This document shows, one piece after another, positions 9,576-19,482 of a stretch of DNA of 21,946 nt. The position numbers and the translations under genes were made by a program. The notes below the pieces were generated by a model. That model saw only the letters and a list, made by a program, of their open reading frames with translations. It was not told where the DNA came from and did no database searches. Numbering within the stretch: position 1 is the stretch's first letter; each line of letters opens with the position of its first letter. Origin of the DNA: Gnetum montanum. Its lineage: Eukaryota > Streptophyta > Gnetopsida > Gnetales > Gnetaceae. Location: the NCBI GenBank assembly GCA_015680685.1, contig MNCI01020745.1:609128-631073 (forward strand), in the 5' to 3' direction.

Positions 9576-12006
9576 ATGCCTCAACAATATCAAGTGGTAT
9601 ATGCTCATCTTGATGAATATGTACCCAATTTCACCTTCATCCTAAATCAAGATGAATAGCTATAGTGGCATGACATAGAGGGCAACATTGTGTTGCCACC
9701 CGATCGATCTGTTCTTGCAATGCTCCAATAAATGCTTATATGATGGGGTCTCTAAGAACATCATGTTGAGTATGTTGTGCAAGATACTGATGCCAAGGAT
9801 TATCATTCCACTAAGGCACAACAGTTATAGGATTGACAGCTAGAACAATGTCATGAATTTGCAAAAGAAAAAGGATTTAATGATTCCCCATTCCTATTGT
9901 ACCAAAAAGATGATGGGGAATCCTTCTCTGGGGATTTTCCATTCAATGAAATTCATCTCTTTGATTTCAATGAAAAAGGTCAAAACCAGCACTGGTAGTC
10001 CACAATTCACAATCTTGGTTTTGGTAAGAATGGATCTAATGATAAAGAAGGATCCAAAGAGGCAAGTCAAGGTAAGGATGCGGAGAAGAAACAAGATCAT
10101 AAGCATGGTCATGATCATCAAAGAGGGGGTAGCAGGCACCATGATAGTGCTAGTCCTCCTTCCTCTTCACCTTCATCATCATCATCTTCTTCTTCTAGCT
10201 CTCATCAAAACTGCAAGAGGCAAGACCATGATGAAGGTGACCAAAATGACCAACAGAACTGAAATGATTGAAGGAACCATCATGAAAGGTAGGATCAAGG
10301 GGGCAAACATTTAAGAGAGGTACATCACCATGAACGAAGGGGTAGTAGAGGGAATTATAGGCACCATAATCATGGTCTCGATGAGCTTTTGTTTGCTACC
10401 CGAAGTATGCTCAATATTGCAAAGGAAGTATGAATTCCAACAAGGCATGTGAAGGCTAGTTAGATCAAAAGGCTAGACATGAACAATATTCCTCAATTCG
10501 AAGGGGGATATAACTTGGATCCATAGAACCATCTTCAAGTTTTTCAAGATGCATGTGCCTTGTAGAACATAGAGAATGAGTGGTAAAAACTTAAGTTATT
10601 CCCAAGGACACTCATCAAAGAAGCAAAAAATTGCTACCGATTCTTAAAGCTGGAATCTATCAGACAATGTAGTACCATGCTTGAATTGTTCAATGACAAA
10701 TATCAAATGTACTCCAGAGTGTCCAACATGAGAAGGTAGATCCAAGGATGGAAACAAGGAACACATGCACTCTTGGAAGCCACCATTGGCCAATACTATT
10801 CCTTAATGCACAAATGTCCTAGCCATGGTTATTCTCAACTGGATCAATTTCGTCACATTGTAGACGGGCTTCAATCAGAAATGAGGAGAATCCTTAGTGT
10901 CTATGGCCAAGGGTGACTATTAGAATTAACTATCCATCAGATACAAAGATTAATCAAATAGGTAGCTAAAGAGGAGGGTGAATTAGGAAAAAGAGAAAGT
11001 GCAAAAGAATACTACCATGATCCTTCTATTTGTAAGAGGGAGGTTCAATTCTGTGACAATGAGGAAGAATCTGCACTTGATGAGGTGGTCAATAAAAAAA
11101 CCTTGCTGCTCTAAAAATTTCAATTTGAAATTACAACCAAGGTTGATTAGTTATCAAACTCCATGGATAGAAAATTTCAAGTTGTCCTAAAAATTGTTGA
11201 AGAGTCCAAAGAACAAGGTAGTGATCATGAGCATAGAAGGCACAATGAAGTTGAATGTGCCTATCAAAAAGGTAAGGGTAAGATTGCTACAATAGAAGAA
11301 GTTTCAAAACGTGAATCAGATGATGATAGTAGGTGTGACATCTACCAATATGAACATCCTAAGGGATGTTTCCCCATAGTGTCATATTTACAAGAGTCAA
11401 GGGTGTGTGCTTTGAATCCATGGCTAACACAAAGGTAAACATCTAAAAGATTATCTTATCCTTAAGGTAATTTTAGGCAGTTCCACTAGCAATAAAAATA
11501 TTATCCAAGCAAAACTCTACCAAAACTATATGAGTAGTATCAACAGTGGTAGCAATCACAATCATCGGTGTTGGCACCCCCAAGGTAGCAATACCCTTAT
11601 AGACAACTTGATCCATATGGGTACTACATTTAGCAACCCCTATCTCCACGTGATTTCTCTAGTCATGTTTCTACTTTTCAATCTCACTACCACCCTTCTA
11701 ATTATTATCAAACTCATTTTCTACATGAAAGAAGGGATGTCACTTTTTATCTTTATCCCCCTCCTATCCCTACTCTAGCTGCACAACTACCACCTACTCC
11801 ACCTATGCAGGGTGAACTACCATCTAAACCACAACAACACAACACTACTAAGGCCATTAATCTACAACAAATTCATCAATCAAGTGGGTCGAATACTCAA
11901 TCAAAGAAAATACCTTTCTTTCAATCCTATAGTCCACCTAAGCCCTTAAATATAGCTATGGTTGACAACCCTGTCCTTCCATCTTCCTCTATATCAAATT
12001 CCTTTT
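9576..12006 (+). pseudogene. gag of the gypsy element (capsid precursor), about 29 in-frame stops
   Basis: The structural Gag of the retrotransposon, which would form the virus-like particle. The first suitable ATG is at 9576, 200 bases after the primer site. One reading frame (frame 3) can be followed for about 810 codons without a frameshift, though some 29 stops interrupt it. In order: an acidic N-terminal part; a hydrophilic stretch rich in His, Asp, Lys and a Ser run (about 10020-10370); a gag core near 10500-10900 with LFPRTLIKEAKN and NDKYQMYSRVSNMRR; and a C-terminal Gln/Pro/Tyr-rich linker (about 11480-11990). No zinc knuckle is evident. The frame ends at TGA 12006-12008, where the protease frame (+1) begins. 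The long open frame at 9853-10314 is a shadow in another frame. Confidence 0.75.
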
Positions 12007-12008
12007 GA

Positions 12009-12540
12009 GTCCCCTTCAAACCAAACACCACATAGGATCCATATTGTGACACTTACTCACACTATATCTAATTGGATCCTTGCTGGAAACCTTCCTAGGA
12101 AATTAACTGGAAGTCCTCTCATTTATTTGTAGATTGCTAGGAATGAACCATGAAAAGCTCTTCTTAACTTAGGTTCTGGTGTTAATTTAATTTCTAATGA
12201 GACATACACTGCATGGAACCTACCTCCTTTCAAGAAGAGCAATATCAAATTAGAATTGGTAGACCAATTCATCACTGTTCCATTGGGATTGGTGGAAGAC
12301 ATTGCGACCACTGTGTATGGGTGGTCTTAGCCTATTAATTTCTTAGTGATCAAGGTGGAGAACTATAAAGGAGATTTTCCAATCATCATGGGAAGGGCAT
12401 GGCTTAGCATCATTGATGCAAGAATGGGCATCAAAGATCTTTTCCTAGAAATATCCAAAAAAAATGCATTCGAAAAAATTGAGAAGAAGCAAGTTCAATG
12501 CATCGTGTACAGTGATATAGGGTGCAGTTGTGTGTAGAAA
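12009..12540 (+). pseudogene. Retrotransposon aspartic protease region of pol
   Basis: The protease that would cut Gag-Pol. Read in frame 1, the active-site block is LLNLGSGVNLIS (about 12160-12195), where the family has D-L/S/T-G. The catalytic Asp is Asn at 12166-12168 (GAC or GAT to AAC, a G-to-A change, perhaps with a silent one). Downstream are VPLGLVEDI and FPIIMGRAWLSIIDARMGIK, which correspond to the second half of retropepsins (PIILGRPFL). Stops occur near 12130, 12151 and 12328. The frame differs by one from gag; the shift falls in the TTTT run near 12001-12005. It cannot be told whether the shift is ancestral or a lesion. Confidence 0.75.
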
Positions 12541-12990
12541 CTTTGGGCTATGAAATAAGCATCTATCTCTGCATGCAAGTAGTGTGCACCAGAAGCAAAA
12601 ATTTAAACGTTTCTGTACGTAGAAGCCACAAAATAAGAGGGCACCTAGTGGCTGACCACTAATTCTGAGAGTAGCACACTTTTCATGGAATCGACTAAGA
12701 GCCTAACATGCACATACGTTGTAGGCATGGATGAACTAGAGCAAGTTCATCACCAACTCTTTAATGATGCAAATGATGATACTTATTGGGGAGAGTTCGG
12801 AATTCCTAAAAATTTCAAGCAAGAGCCCCTTGAACTAAAAACACTACCAGTTAGAATGAAATACATGTTTTTAAAAAATGGGAAGTCGATCATAATCAAT
12901 GCAAATCTTGTGCTAGAGCTAAAAAAGATGTTGTTAAATGTGGTTAAAAAATGGTTAGCAGCTTTTTCTTAGTTATATATTGAACTCACA
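12541..12990 (+). pseudogene. pol linker between protease and reverse transcriptase
   Basis: Still frame 1. The first 140 bases hold many stops. From 12685 the frame is open for 95 codons and contains the segment LPVRMKYMFLKNGKSIIINA, which resembles the conserved pre-RT segment 'LP..LKYVFLG' of Athila/Tat polyproteins. No catalytic domain lies here. Confidence 0.6.
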
Positions 12991-13690
12991 GGGGTTGATC
13001 CTAATATATGCCAACATCGTATCTACACTAATCCAGCCATGAAGCCAAAGAGACAACCATAGAGGTGATTGAATTCCAAACTAAAGCAAGTCATCAAAGA
13101 GGAAATCGAACAACTCCTCAAGGCAAGTTTCATTTATCCCATTGCAAATGGTAAGTGGATTAGTCCACTCATGATTGTACCAAAGAAAGGAGGCAAGTGG
13201 CGAGTCTGCATCAATTTTTGGCTGCTCAACATGGCAACATTGAAGGATCAATTTCCATTGCCATTTGTTGATAAGGTGTTAGACATAATATCTAGGCATT
13301 GTTACTAAAATTTTCTAGATGGTTATAACAATTATAACCAAATTCAAATTACACCATAGGACTAGGCAAAAACAACATTCACAAGTCCTTGGGAGAGTTT
13401 TACATATTGTAAGATGTCATTTAGTCTATGTAATGCTCTTGCTACATTCCAACACCTAGTTTTGAGCATTTTTCAATAGCAAATTAGAAGTGATGTGGAA
13501 GTCTTCATGGATGACTTCTCCACTTATGGAGCTACATTTGAGCAAGCCCTAGACCACCTTGAGTAAGTGCTAAAATGATGTCTTGAAACCAACTTATGGC
13601 TCAATTGGCAAAAAAGCCACCTGACGATCTATGAAGCCATTGTATTGGGGCATAGAATATCACAAGTAAGAATTGAGGTAGACCTAAGAA
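12991..13690 (+). pseudogene. Ty3/gypsy reverse transcriptase domain of pol
   Basis: RNA-dependent DNA polymerase that would copy the element RNA. In frame 1, in order: EEIEQLLKASFIYPI; SPLMIVPKKGGKWRVCINF; LKDQFPLPFVDKVL; FLDGYNNYNQIQI with the first catalytic Asp at 13318-13320; TTFTSPWESFTY; and EVFMDDFSTYG with the catalytic Asp pair at 13510-13515. These are the canonical gypsy RT blocks, and FMDDF is typical of Athila/Tat. IVLGHRIS near 13645 marks the connection region. About eight stops interrupt it, but the catalytic Asp residues are kept. A frameshift (frame 1 to 3) occurs near 13688-13692. Confidence 0.9.
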
Positions 13691-14303
13691 AATAAGGGTC
13701 ATTCAAGGAAAAACCATCCAACCAAAAATTGTCAAAGATGTTCAATCATTCCTTTCACATACTGGCTACTATTAGTAATTCATGGAGAATTTCTCTAAGA
13801 TTGTAAATCCATTGGTGGAGCTAACAAAAAAAGATGTTCCATTTATCTCAACCGCAGAATGTGAAAAAGCATTCCAATAGTTGAAAGAGAAACTTGTAGA
13901 AAATCCAATCCTACAAACACCTAACTAGTCTAAACCATTTCATGTCATGATAGATGCATCAAATTATGCCTTGGGAGCCATGCTTATGCAGATGAATGAC
14001 AAGAACCATCCATACTACATCCACTATGCTAGCCGAAGCATTGTGGATGCACAATTGAACTACACCACTATAGAAAAAGAATTGATGGTAGTGGTGTTTG
14101 CTCTGGAGAAGTTCAAGCATAATGTGCTTGGATACAAGGTGTTTGTGCACACAGACCATAGTACCATCCACTTCCTGATGAACAAGCCAATAGTGAGCCC
14201 CTATGTCATATGGTGGCTAGTGATCTTACAAGAATTTAATCTTACAATGGTAGATCAAAAGGGCATTAAGAATGTCATCGTTGATCACTTGTCTCAGCTA
14301 TGA
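13691..14303 (+). pseudogene. RNase H domain of gypsy pol
   Basis: Would degrade the RNA strand during reverse transcription. Frame 3. The RT connection (VQSFLSHTGYY) is followed by the RNase H fold from about 13935: FHVMIDASNYALGAML with the first Asp at 13953-13955; YTTIEKELMVVVFALEKF with Glu; FVHTDHSTIHFLMNK with Asp; and VIVDHLSQL with the last His-Asp. All four acidic positions can be read. From 13947 the frame is open for 118 codons, the best preserved coding piece of the element. It ends at TGA 14301-14303, and reading continues in frame 2 after a frameshift. Confidence 0.88.
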
Positions 14304-14327
14304 TGGGATAACAAAGAGAAAAAAATC

Positions 14328-15640
14328 TACTATCTAATATGTTTCCTGATAAACTCCTCTTTGCTAGGGCTATAACTGAACAACTTCCTAATGAGCCTAA
14401 ATGGTATGATGGCATTCTCACCTATCTTCTCATCCAAGATATGTGACAAGGGTTGGATCACTGGAATAAATAGTAGTTTCTTCACCAAGTAAAACACTTC
14501 ATGTAGATCAACAAACATGTCTTCAAGGTGTGCGTCGATGGCCTGGTTCATTGGTGTGTCCCTGATGCCAATCAACTATGCATTCTCCAAGATGCTCATG
14601 AAGATCCTTGTGGAGGACACTATGCTGGGAGATGCATGACCATTAAAATCCTAATGGCAAGGTACTATTGGCCAACAATCTTCAAGGATTCTCACCATTA
14701 TGTCCACTCTTGTAAATGATGCCAACGAGATGGTGGAATGACTGCTCAAATGGAGGGACCTCAACAATGGATTCAACCATTGGAATCCTTTGATATTTGG
14801 GGCGCTAATTTCATGGGTCCCATAACACCCATGTCAAATGAAAAGGCATACATCATAGTCATTGTTAACTATTATATGAAATGGGTAGAAGTAGTAGCCA
14901 TCATTGACTGTACATCATCTACTAATACTTAGTTTGTACAACAAAATGTTGTAAATAGGTTTGGTATGCCACGTGCATTAATTTCTACTGATGGAACTCA
15001 CTTTACATGCACTACTTTTTGGAAGCTCATGCAACGCTTGGAGGTTGAGCATAAACTCACAATGCCCTAGCACCCCCAAGCCAATGGTCAAGCTGAGATT
15101 ACCAATAGGAAAATCACAATGATTTTAACAAGAACTTTTAGCAAATATACCAAAGACTGGAGCACAAAAGTCAATGATGCCCTTTGGGCCTACCGTTCAA
15201 CATAGAAACTTCCTATAGGCTATTCTCCCTATAAGCTTGTATATGGAAAATCACTAATACTCATTCAATCAAAGCTCCATACACTTTCAATAGCCTATGA
15301 CCTTGACCTTGACTTGAGTCTAGCATAAAATGAAAGACTAATGAATCTCAACCTACTAAACGAAAAAAGAATTGGTGGTCCTATCATATAAGGAGTTGCA
15401 CAAGGCCTACAACAAAAAGAGCCATGACCTTAAAATTAGAAAATTCAAATTTCAACCAGGGGATAAGGTTCTCTACTGGAACCCCACACACATACCTCAA
15501 TGTACTAAGTTTCAAACATTGTAAGAAGGACCTTACATCATGTACAAAACTTTTCCTTCTAGGGCCATGATGGTCTACAAACTTGAGAGCCTAGACAAGA
15601 AACAGTTGGTCAACATCCAATAAATCAAACCTTTCCATGA
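14328..15640 (+). pseudogene. Integrase of the gypsy element, catalytic Asp lost
   Basis: Would insert the DNA copy. Frame 2 until about 15360. The zinc-binding region (14540-14725) reads AHEDPCGGHYAG, RYYWPTIFKD, then HSCK-stop-CQ, with the stop TGA probably from CGA. In the catalytic core, the first Asp is Asn (WGANFMGP, 14807-14809), a G-to-A change. The second Asp is kept (STDGTHF, 14990-14992), and Glu is kept (NGQAEITNR, 15095-15097). WAYRS and GYSPYKLVYG end the core. A frameshift near 15360-15375 leads to the C-terminal part with ELHKAYNKK, KFQPGDKVLYW and EGPYIMYK (GPY/F-like module). About eight stops. The N-terminal linker (WYDGILTYLL) matches the family. Confidence 0.88.
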
Positions 15641-15723
15641 GCATAAGCTAGCTAATACAACAAAAAAATCATTGGATGGACAACCACACTCCATATTTTA
15701 GATCTCCTCCTTTCAACTTAGTC

Positions 15724-15733
15724 GTGGGGGAGA
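15724..15733 (+). promoter_or_regulatory. Polypurine-like tract after pol
   Basis: GTGGGGGAGA directly downstream of the integrase frame, followed by TGGCCATC. It has the look of a plus-strand primer. The recognised 3' LTR starts 1.7 kb further on, so this may be an internal tract, or the LTR-adjacent one may have decayed. Confidence 0.4.
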
Positions 15734-16351
15734 TGGCCATCTATGCTAACCATATAAGTGGCTCTTTAGTTTTTCATCTTTTTGTTTTACACATTTTTGT
15801 TTTACACATTCTTTATTTTGCATCTTCTTCTTTTCATGTTATTAATCTTTTCTAATTTTTGTTTTACACCATCATTAGTACATTTGCTATTTCTTGGATA
15901 TTTTACACTTTCTTTTATATTTTCTTTTATTTTGAAGTGATTTTGTTACCTTTTGTTAAATAAGTGCTAGCCACAATGGTAATGCATTGCTTAATGGTAG
16001 TATATACGATTTTGTTATTTGATTGTTGGTGTCTAGATTCTGGCTTTGAATTTTGTTACAGATGATTAGGACATGGTTTCTTTTTCATGCAATAGGCAAT
16101 GAGTCCACAACTTCCACCCATCCACAAACTCTATGGTTTTCCTTATTTTGGAAACATGCAATCCCTTTTTCATTAATAAAATGTTAACAACTTTGTGACT
16201 TTGGTAGTTTCCAAAATTAGAAATGATTTAGAGGTTTGAATAGTGTGTGACTTCAAGGGGATTCGATATTCTTTTCACCTTTCTATTTTCCTTGGTGCAT
16301 ATGTGTTTTCATGGATTTCTTATTATTTCATGTCAACCAATAAAAGGAAAT

Positions 16352-16510
16352 TGAATATTTCTTTGCATTGTGTGATTCTCATAAAAAATGATGGGAATTC
16401 AAAGCACATCCCTTAGAAAAAATAAATGCATAAGTCTTTGCATGATGTGATTTTCATTTCAAAAAAATAGATGAGAATTCAAAGTACACCCCTTAGACAT
16501 AATAAACAGA
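16352..16510 (+). repeat. Diverged tandem duplication in the spacer
   Basis: Two adjoining segments of about 75 bases share CTTTGCAT, TGTGATT-TCAT, GATGGGAATTCAAAG or GATGAGAATTCAAAG, and the ending CACCCCTTAGA or CATCCCTTAGA followed by AATAAA. The copies begin about 16360 and 16435. The duplication has no evident function. Confidence 0.6.
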
Positions 16511-17447
16511 CTATAAGCACTGGTTATGGGACTAGAAAGACATGTTACCCATGCCTAAAAGTCCCCTCTAACTAAAGCCCTTCCTCACTTCCTACTTCTT
16601 TTTCTTTCTTTAATAAGGAAAGATGGTTGCTATGTGGATGCACTCTTGTGTCTCAAGGGGATGGACTGGTCTTAAAATGGCGATGCAAAGTCACTAAATG
16701 AGGTTGGTTTTGGTCTAGACTAATGATGGATCTTATCAAGTCATTTAACCATAAAATTCACAAGGGACTTCATGTGACCTTAATCAAGAACTCCATTCCA
16801 CCCTCTCGCATCCATCTATGCTTTCCATGTCTCACCTCACTACCAATTTCATATTCTTGTTTGATGTCTTGGTTTGATGTATCAAAATTCTTAGGTAGTT
16901 TCTTCTGGGTTTTTTATACTTAACCTTTTGTAACCATTAATCATCAACGGAGCCCATGGACTCTTTGGTTTGAAGTTATGCAAGGGCATAAAAGGCTTGC
17001 GCCTAATTTGGGGAGGACCCACTTACATACCTTTTGGTGCAATTAGTTAAGTTCTTTACCCTTAGACACTCTTACAATCAAATTCTTTTGTTTACCTCTT
17101 CAATGACATCCAATTATGCACATCTTCACAACATTTTTACATGAACTTTCCTTTTTATTATTGTAAATTCTTTCATCCTCTTCAAATATTTTCTTGTGTA
17201 GAACTTTTTTAAATTTAATGGATCGCTTATCTATTTTACCCTATCTATCAAGCTTCCTACTAACACCCCTAAAGAAATCAATCTACCACAATCACAACTT
17301 AGCCGAGTGTAATCACCAATGAAATAAGGCATTTAATAGCTATGTGCTATACATTGTATACTAATTCACGATTTTGTTGTGATTGCAATTGGAAGCATAG
17401 ACTAGAAGCAAGACTATCTTCACCATGGATGATGTGACAGTACGACA

Positions 17448-17813
17448 TGATGAGGACCATTCATGATCATTGGCTCTTCTCTCTCACTCTTCAACCACCA
17501 AGAGAGATGGATGTCAATTCTGCCTAGGGTGTTCACTTCTCTTATTATGAACATCCAATTTTGTAAATGATTGTAACTTCGTACACTTGGGCACTTAGGT
17601 TCTGTTTGTTCCATCTAAGTCAGTTTGTATGTCAATTAATAATCCCATAATATTTTGTAGTTGAGAAGAAAATAAACATTCTCAACGTCCATTTCACTTC
17701 CTAGAAGAACTAGTATGCTAGAGAACTATAGGTCCATGGAATTTGACCAGATCATGCATAAATGCCTTAGTGATTCGTATGGTTGGGCATAGGGGGTACC
17801 TCGCTGCTCATCA
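17448..17813 (+). repeat. 3' LTR of the gypsy element, shortened to 366 bp
   Basis: Begins TGATGAG and ends CTCATCA, followed by the duplication ACAAC. The last 157 bases (17657-17813) are about 85 percent like the end of the 5' LTR. The first 80 bases share only short blocks with it (GATGTCA and GCCTAGG in the same order). The middle, including the TATA box and GATATC motifs, is missing, which accounts for 366 against 830 bp. No polypurine tract stands directly before 17448, so the left boundary is less certain than the right one. Confidence 0.65.
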
Positions 17814-17818
17814 ACAAC
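17814..17818. repeat. Target-site duplication ACAAC, right copy (gypsy element)
   Basis: Identical to 2915-2919. The old integrase frame resumes with the next base. Confidence 0.85.
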
Positions 17819-18133
17819 TTTGAAGAAAGAGTAGCATTAGAGATAGTTTTCTAATCAAGAAGATTACTTGTAGATTTATTACCTAATAATATAGAAGTGA
17901 AGGTTAGGATGTTGTAAGTTATAAAACTTGATGGAAAATGACTCAAAGCCAAAAAGAACTACTATGTTTATTAGGATCATCTAGCCAAGGCATATAATAA
18001 AAATATTCACCCCATGGAATTTTTCATTGATCAAAATGGTTTAAGAATAAATTTGAATCCTATTGAATAACCCCACAAATTTTCTTCAAAATGGCTCAAT
18101 TTGTTTCTTGTTATTAAAAATTTTAATAAATGA
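17819..18133 (+). pseudogene. Gypsy-type integrase, 3' piece (C-terminal domain), continuation of 2575-2919
   Basis: Continues the older integrase across the insertion. The left piece ends IPFSLLYN, and this one starts FEERVALE, together corresponding to the TPFSLVYGTEAVLPVE region. Then come KLDGK and LKAKKNYYVY, HLAKAYNKNIHPMEFF, and a KFSSKWLNLFLVIKNF block that resembles the GPY/F module (KF.P.W.GPYVV). Five in-frame stops precede the final TGA at 18131-18133. The reading frame fits the left piece only when 2920-17818 is removed. Beyond 18133 I see no further conserved coding. Confidence 0.8.
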
Positions 18134-18730
18134 ACCTCTCATGTGAGAGATTCCTTAGGGTAGAGGTTTCCCTAGTTCCTTCCCATGGCATAAGGACCAT
18201 GGAACACTTTGAGGTGTCCATGCATGACACTCACGTTTTAGAAAACCCATTCTGACTTAGTAGTTCCAAGTAAGTAATAGGACTTTACCCTATTGTCCTC
18301 CCCTCTTTTTCCTCCTCATCTTATCCTCATATTGTAGAACTATATGGGGCTTAATTTTATGATGGTTGAAAATATGTAGGTATCCTGGATTAGATGGTCT
18401 AGGTGTAGCATCACACCAAAACTTGTACCAAATCATGAGGGGTCTAGGGGTAAGGCACCTCCTATAGATACATCATCACCCTCCTATCAGTGATGTCTAT
18501 AAGATTTTTTGTATACTTGTTTCCTAGTCCTCATTTAGAGTCATAGTTATTCTCCCAAAAACATATACATATACATATAATGCTGATGAATTGCATGCTC
18601 CCTCCTAAGTTATTAAAGTAGTTATCATGCTCACTTAGAGATGTACTTCCCAGGTCTTCCGCCGAAGCACTATTGGACCTAAGGGATTTCCTAAGGATGT
18701 TAAACAACATTGGGACAACATTGTTACAAA

Positions 18731-18743
18731 TGGTATTAGAGCT
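18731..18743 (+). promoter_or_regulatory. Possible primer-binding site for initiator tRNA-Met
   Basis: TGGTATTAGAGCT differs from the common plant site TGGTATCAGAGCC at two positions, both C-to-T. It is preceded by TTGTTACA and two A, the usual arrangement of an LTR end (CA) a few bases before the primer site. If true, an LTR would end at 18728 and an internal region start here, but no matching LTR copy or gag frame is seen. Confidence 0.4.
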
Positions 18744-19403
18744 ATCCTTCAATGTGTTGTAACAAGTGTGACATCCTTCAAGGATGCTATGCCCTAGAGG
18801 TTTCTTATCTATTATTCTTCCAGCTACTTATCATTGTTGATATTATATCATGTTGGTTTTACCTCTTGTATCTATCATTAGATTATCTTTATGATAACGC
18901 CCCTATGAGATTTTCATTGTGGATCCATTTCTTCGATGCTTGCAATCTTTATGTTTTGGTCATGCTTACAAATAGATGTAGTTATGTTTGTTGTGCTTTC
19001 TTCCACTAGGCCTTCTTTGGTGGTTGGAAAAGGTGTGGTATTGTTTTGATATGGCTAATTATAGTGCAATTGGCAACACATAAATTATTGTTCAAGAAGC
19101 TTTCATCTTTGGTCTTAAATGGTTCATTTAGGATGAATTGAACCTAATCTCTGCTCAATCTCCATCTAGATGACATGTCTTGAGATGACATCCTTTGGAG
19201 TTTACAAGATGTGATATCCATGCTCCTCACTTATCTTAAATATAGTAATTATGTGATATATAGACTAGGTTATAATTTGTCCTAGGTACATCAAGATGAA
19301 GGACCTTTAGACATGTGCTCATCATGGGCCTTGGTCTAGATGGACAAAGATCATCGTCGGTAGACTAATGTACATTCATGTTCATGATTGTATGTTTGTC
19401 TAG

Positions 19404-19404
<1 letters not shown>

Positions 19405-19480
<76 letters not shown>
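19405..19480. repeat. (TG)38 microsatellite
   Basis: An uninterrupted TG dinucleotide repeat of 76 bases. The open frame through it (Val-Cys repeats) is an artefact. Such a pure array is likely length-variable and is recent compared with the decayed DNA around it. Confidence 0.97.

Positions 19481-19482
<2 letters not shown>

Larger units (their letters stand above)
15641..17447 (+). other. Noncoding 3' spacer of the gypsy element
   Basis: About 1.8 kb between integrase and the 3' LTR. The first part (15740-15950) is very T-rich on the + strand, with repeated TTTTGTTTTACACAT words. I found no envelope-like frame, no membrane segments and no conserved protein. A pair of related segments near 16350-16400 and 16430-16500 (around TTTGCAT...TGTGATT..., AGATGGGAATTCAAAG-like and CCCCTTAGA) is a diverged tandem duplication. 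Long post-pol spacers are usual in Athila-like elements. Confidence 0.6.
2920..17813 (+). mobile_element. Ty3/gypsy LTR retrotransposon, Athila/Tat-like, dead, with nested LINE
   Basis: A full-length but decayed element. It has a 5' LTR (2920-9357, interrupted by the LINE), a primer site for tRNA-Asp at 9359, gag, then protease, RT, RNase H and integrase in gypsy order, a long noncoding spacer and a 3' LTR (17448-17813). Without the LINE and its duplicated target it is 9286 bp. The LTR ends form the inverted repeat TGATGAG/CTCATCA and the flanks are ACAAC. The VFMDDF form of the RT active site and the tRNA-Asp primer fit the Athila/Tat branch, as I know the family. There is no envelope-like frame after integrase. 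Dozens of stops and several frameshifts make it non-autonomous. Confidence 0.85.

Noticed and set aside
9853-10314. 153-codon open frame on the + strand
   Set aside because: It overlaps gag in another frame. The gag frame can be followed on both sides of it and gives a hydrophilic Gag-like sequence there, so this frame is a shadow.
15724-15740. 3' LTR starting right after the tract GTGGGGGAGA at 15734
   Set aside because: The next 1.7 kb show no similarity to the 5' LTR, and the family terminal motif TGATGAG is found only at 17448. The right end with its duplication is secure, so the tract is kept only as a polypurine-like site.
18531-18752. 73-codon frame on the - strand
   Set aside because: It covers a TA-rich simple-sequence stretch and the presumed primer site. 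No protein features are seen.
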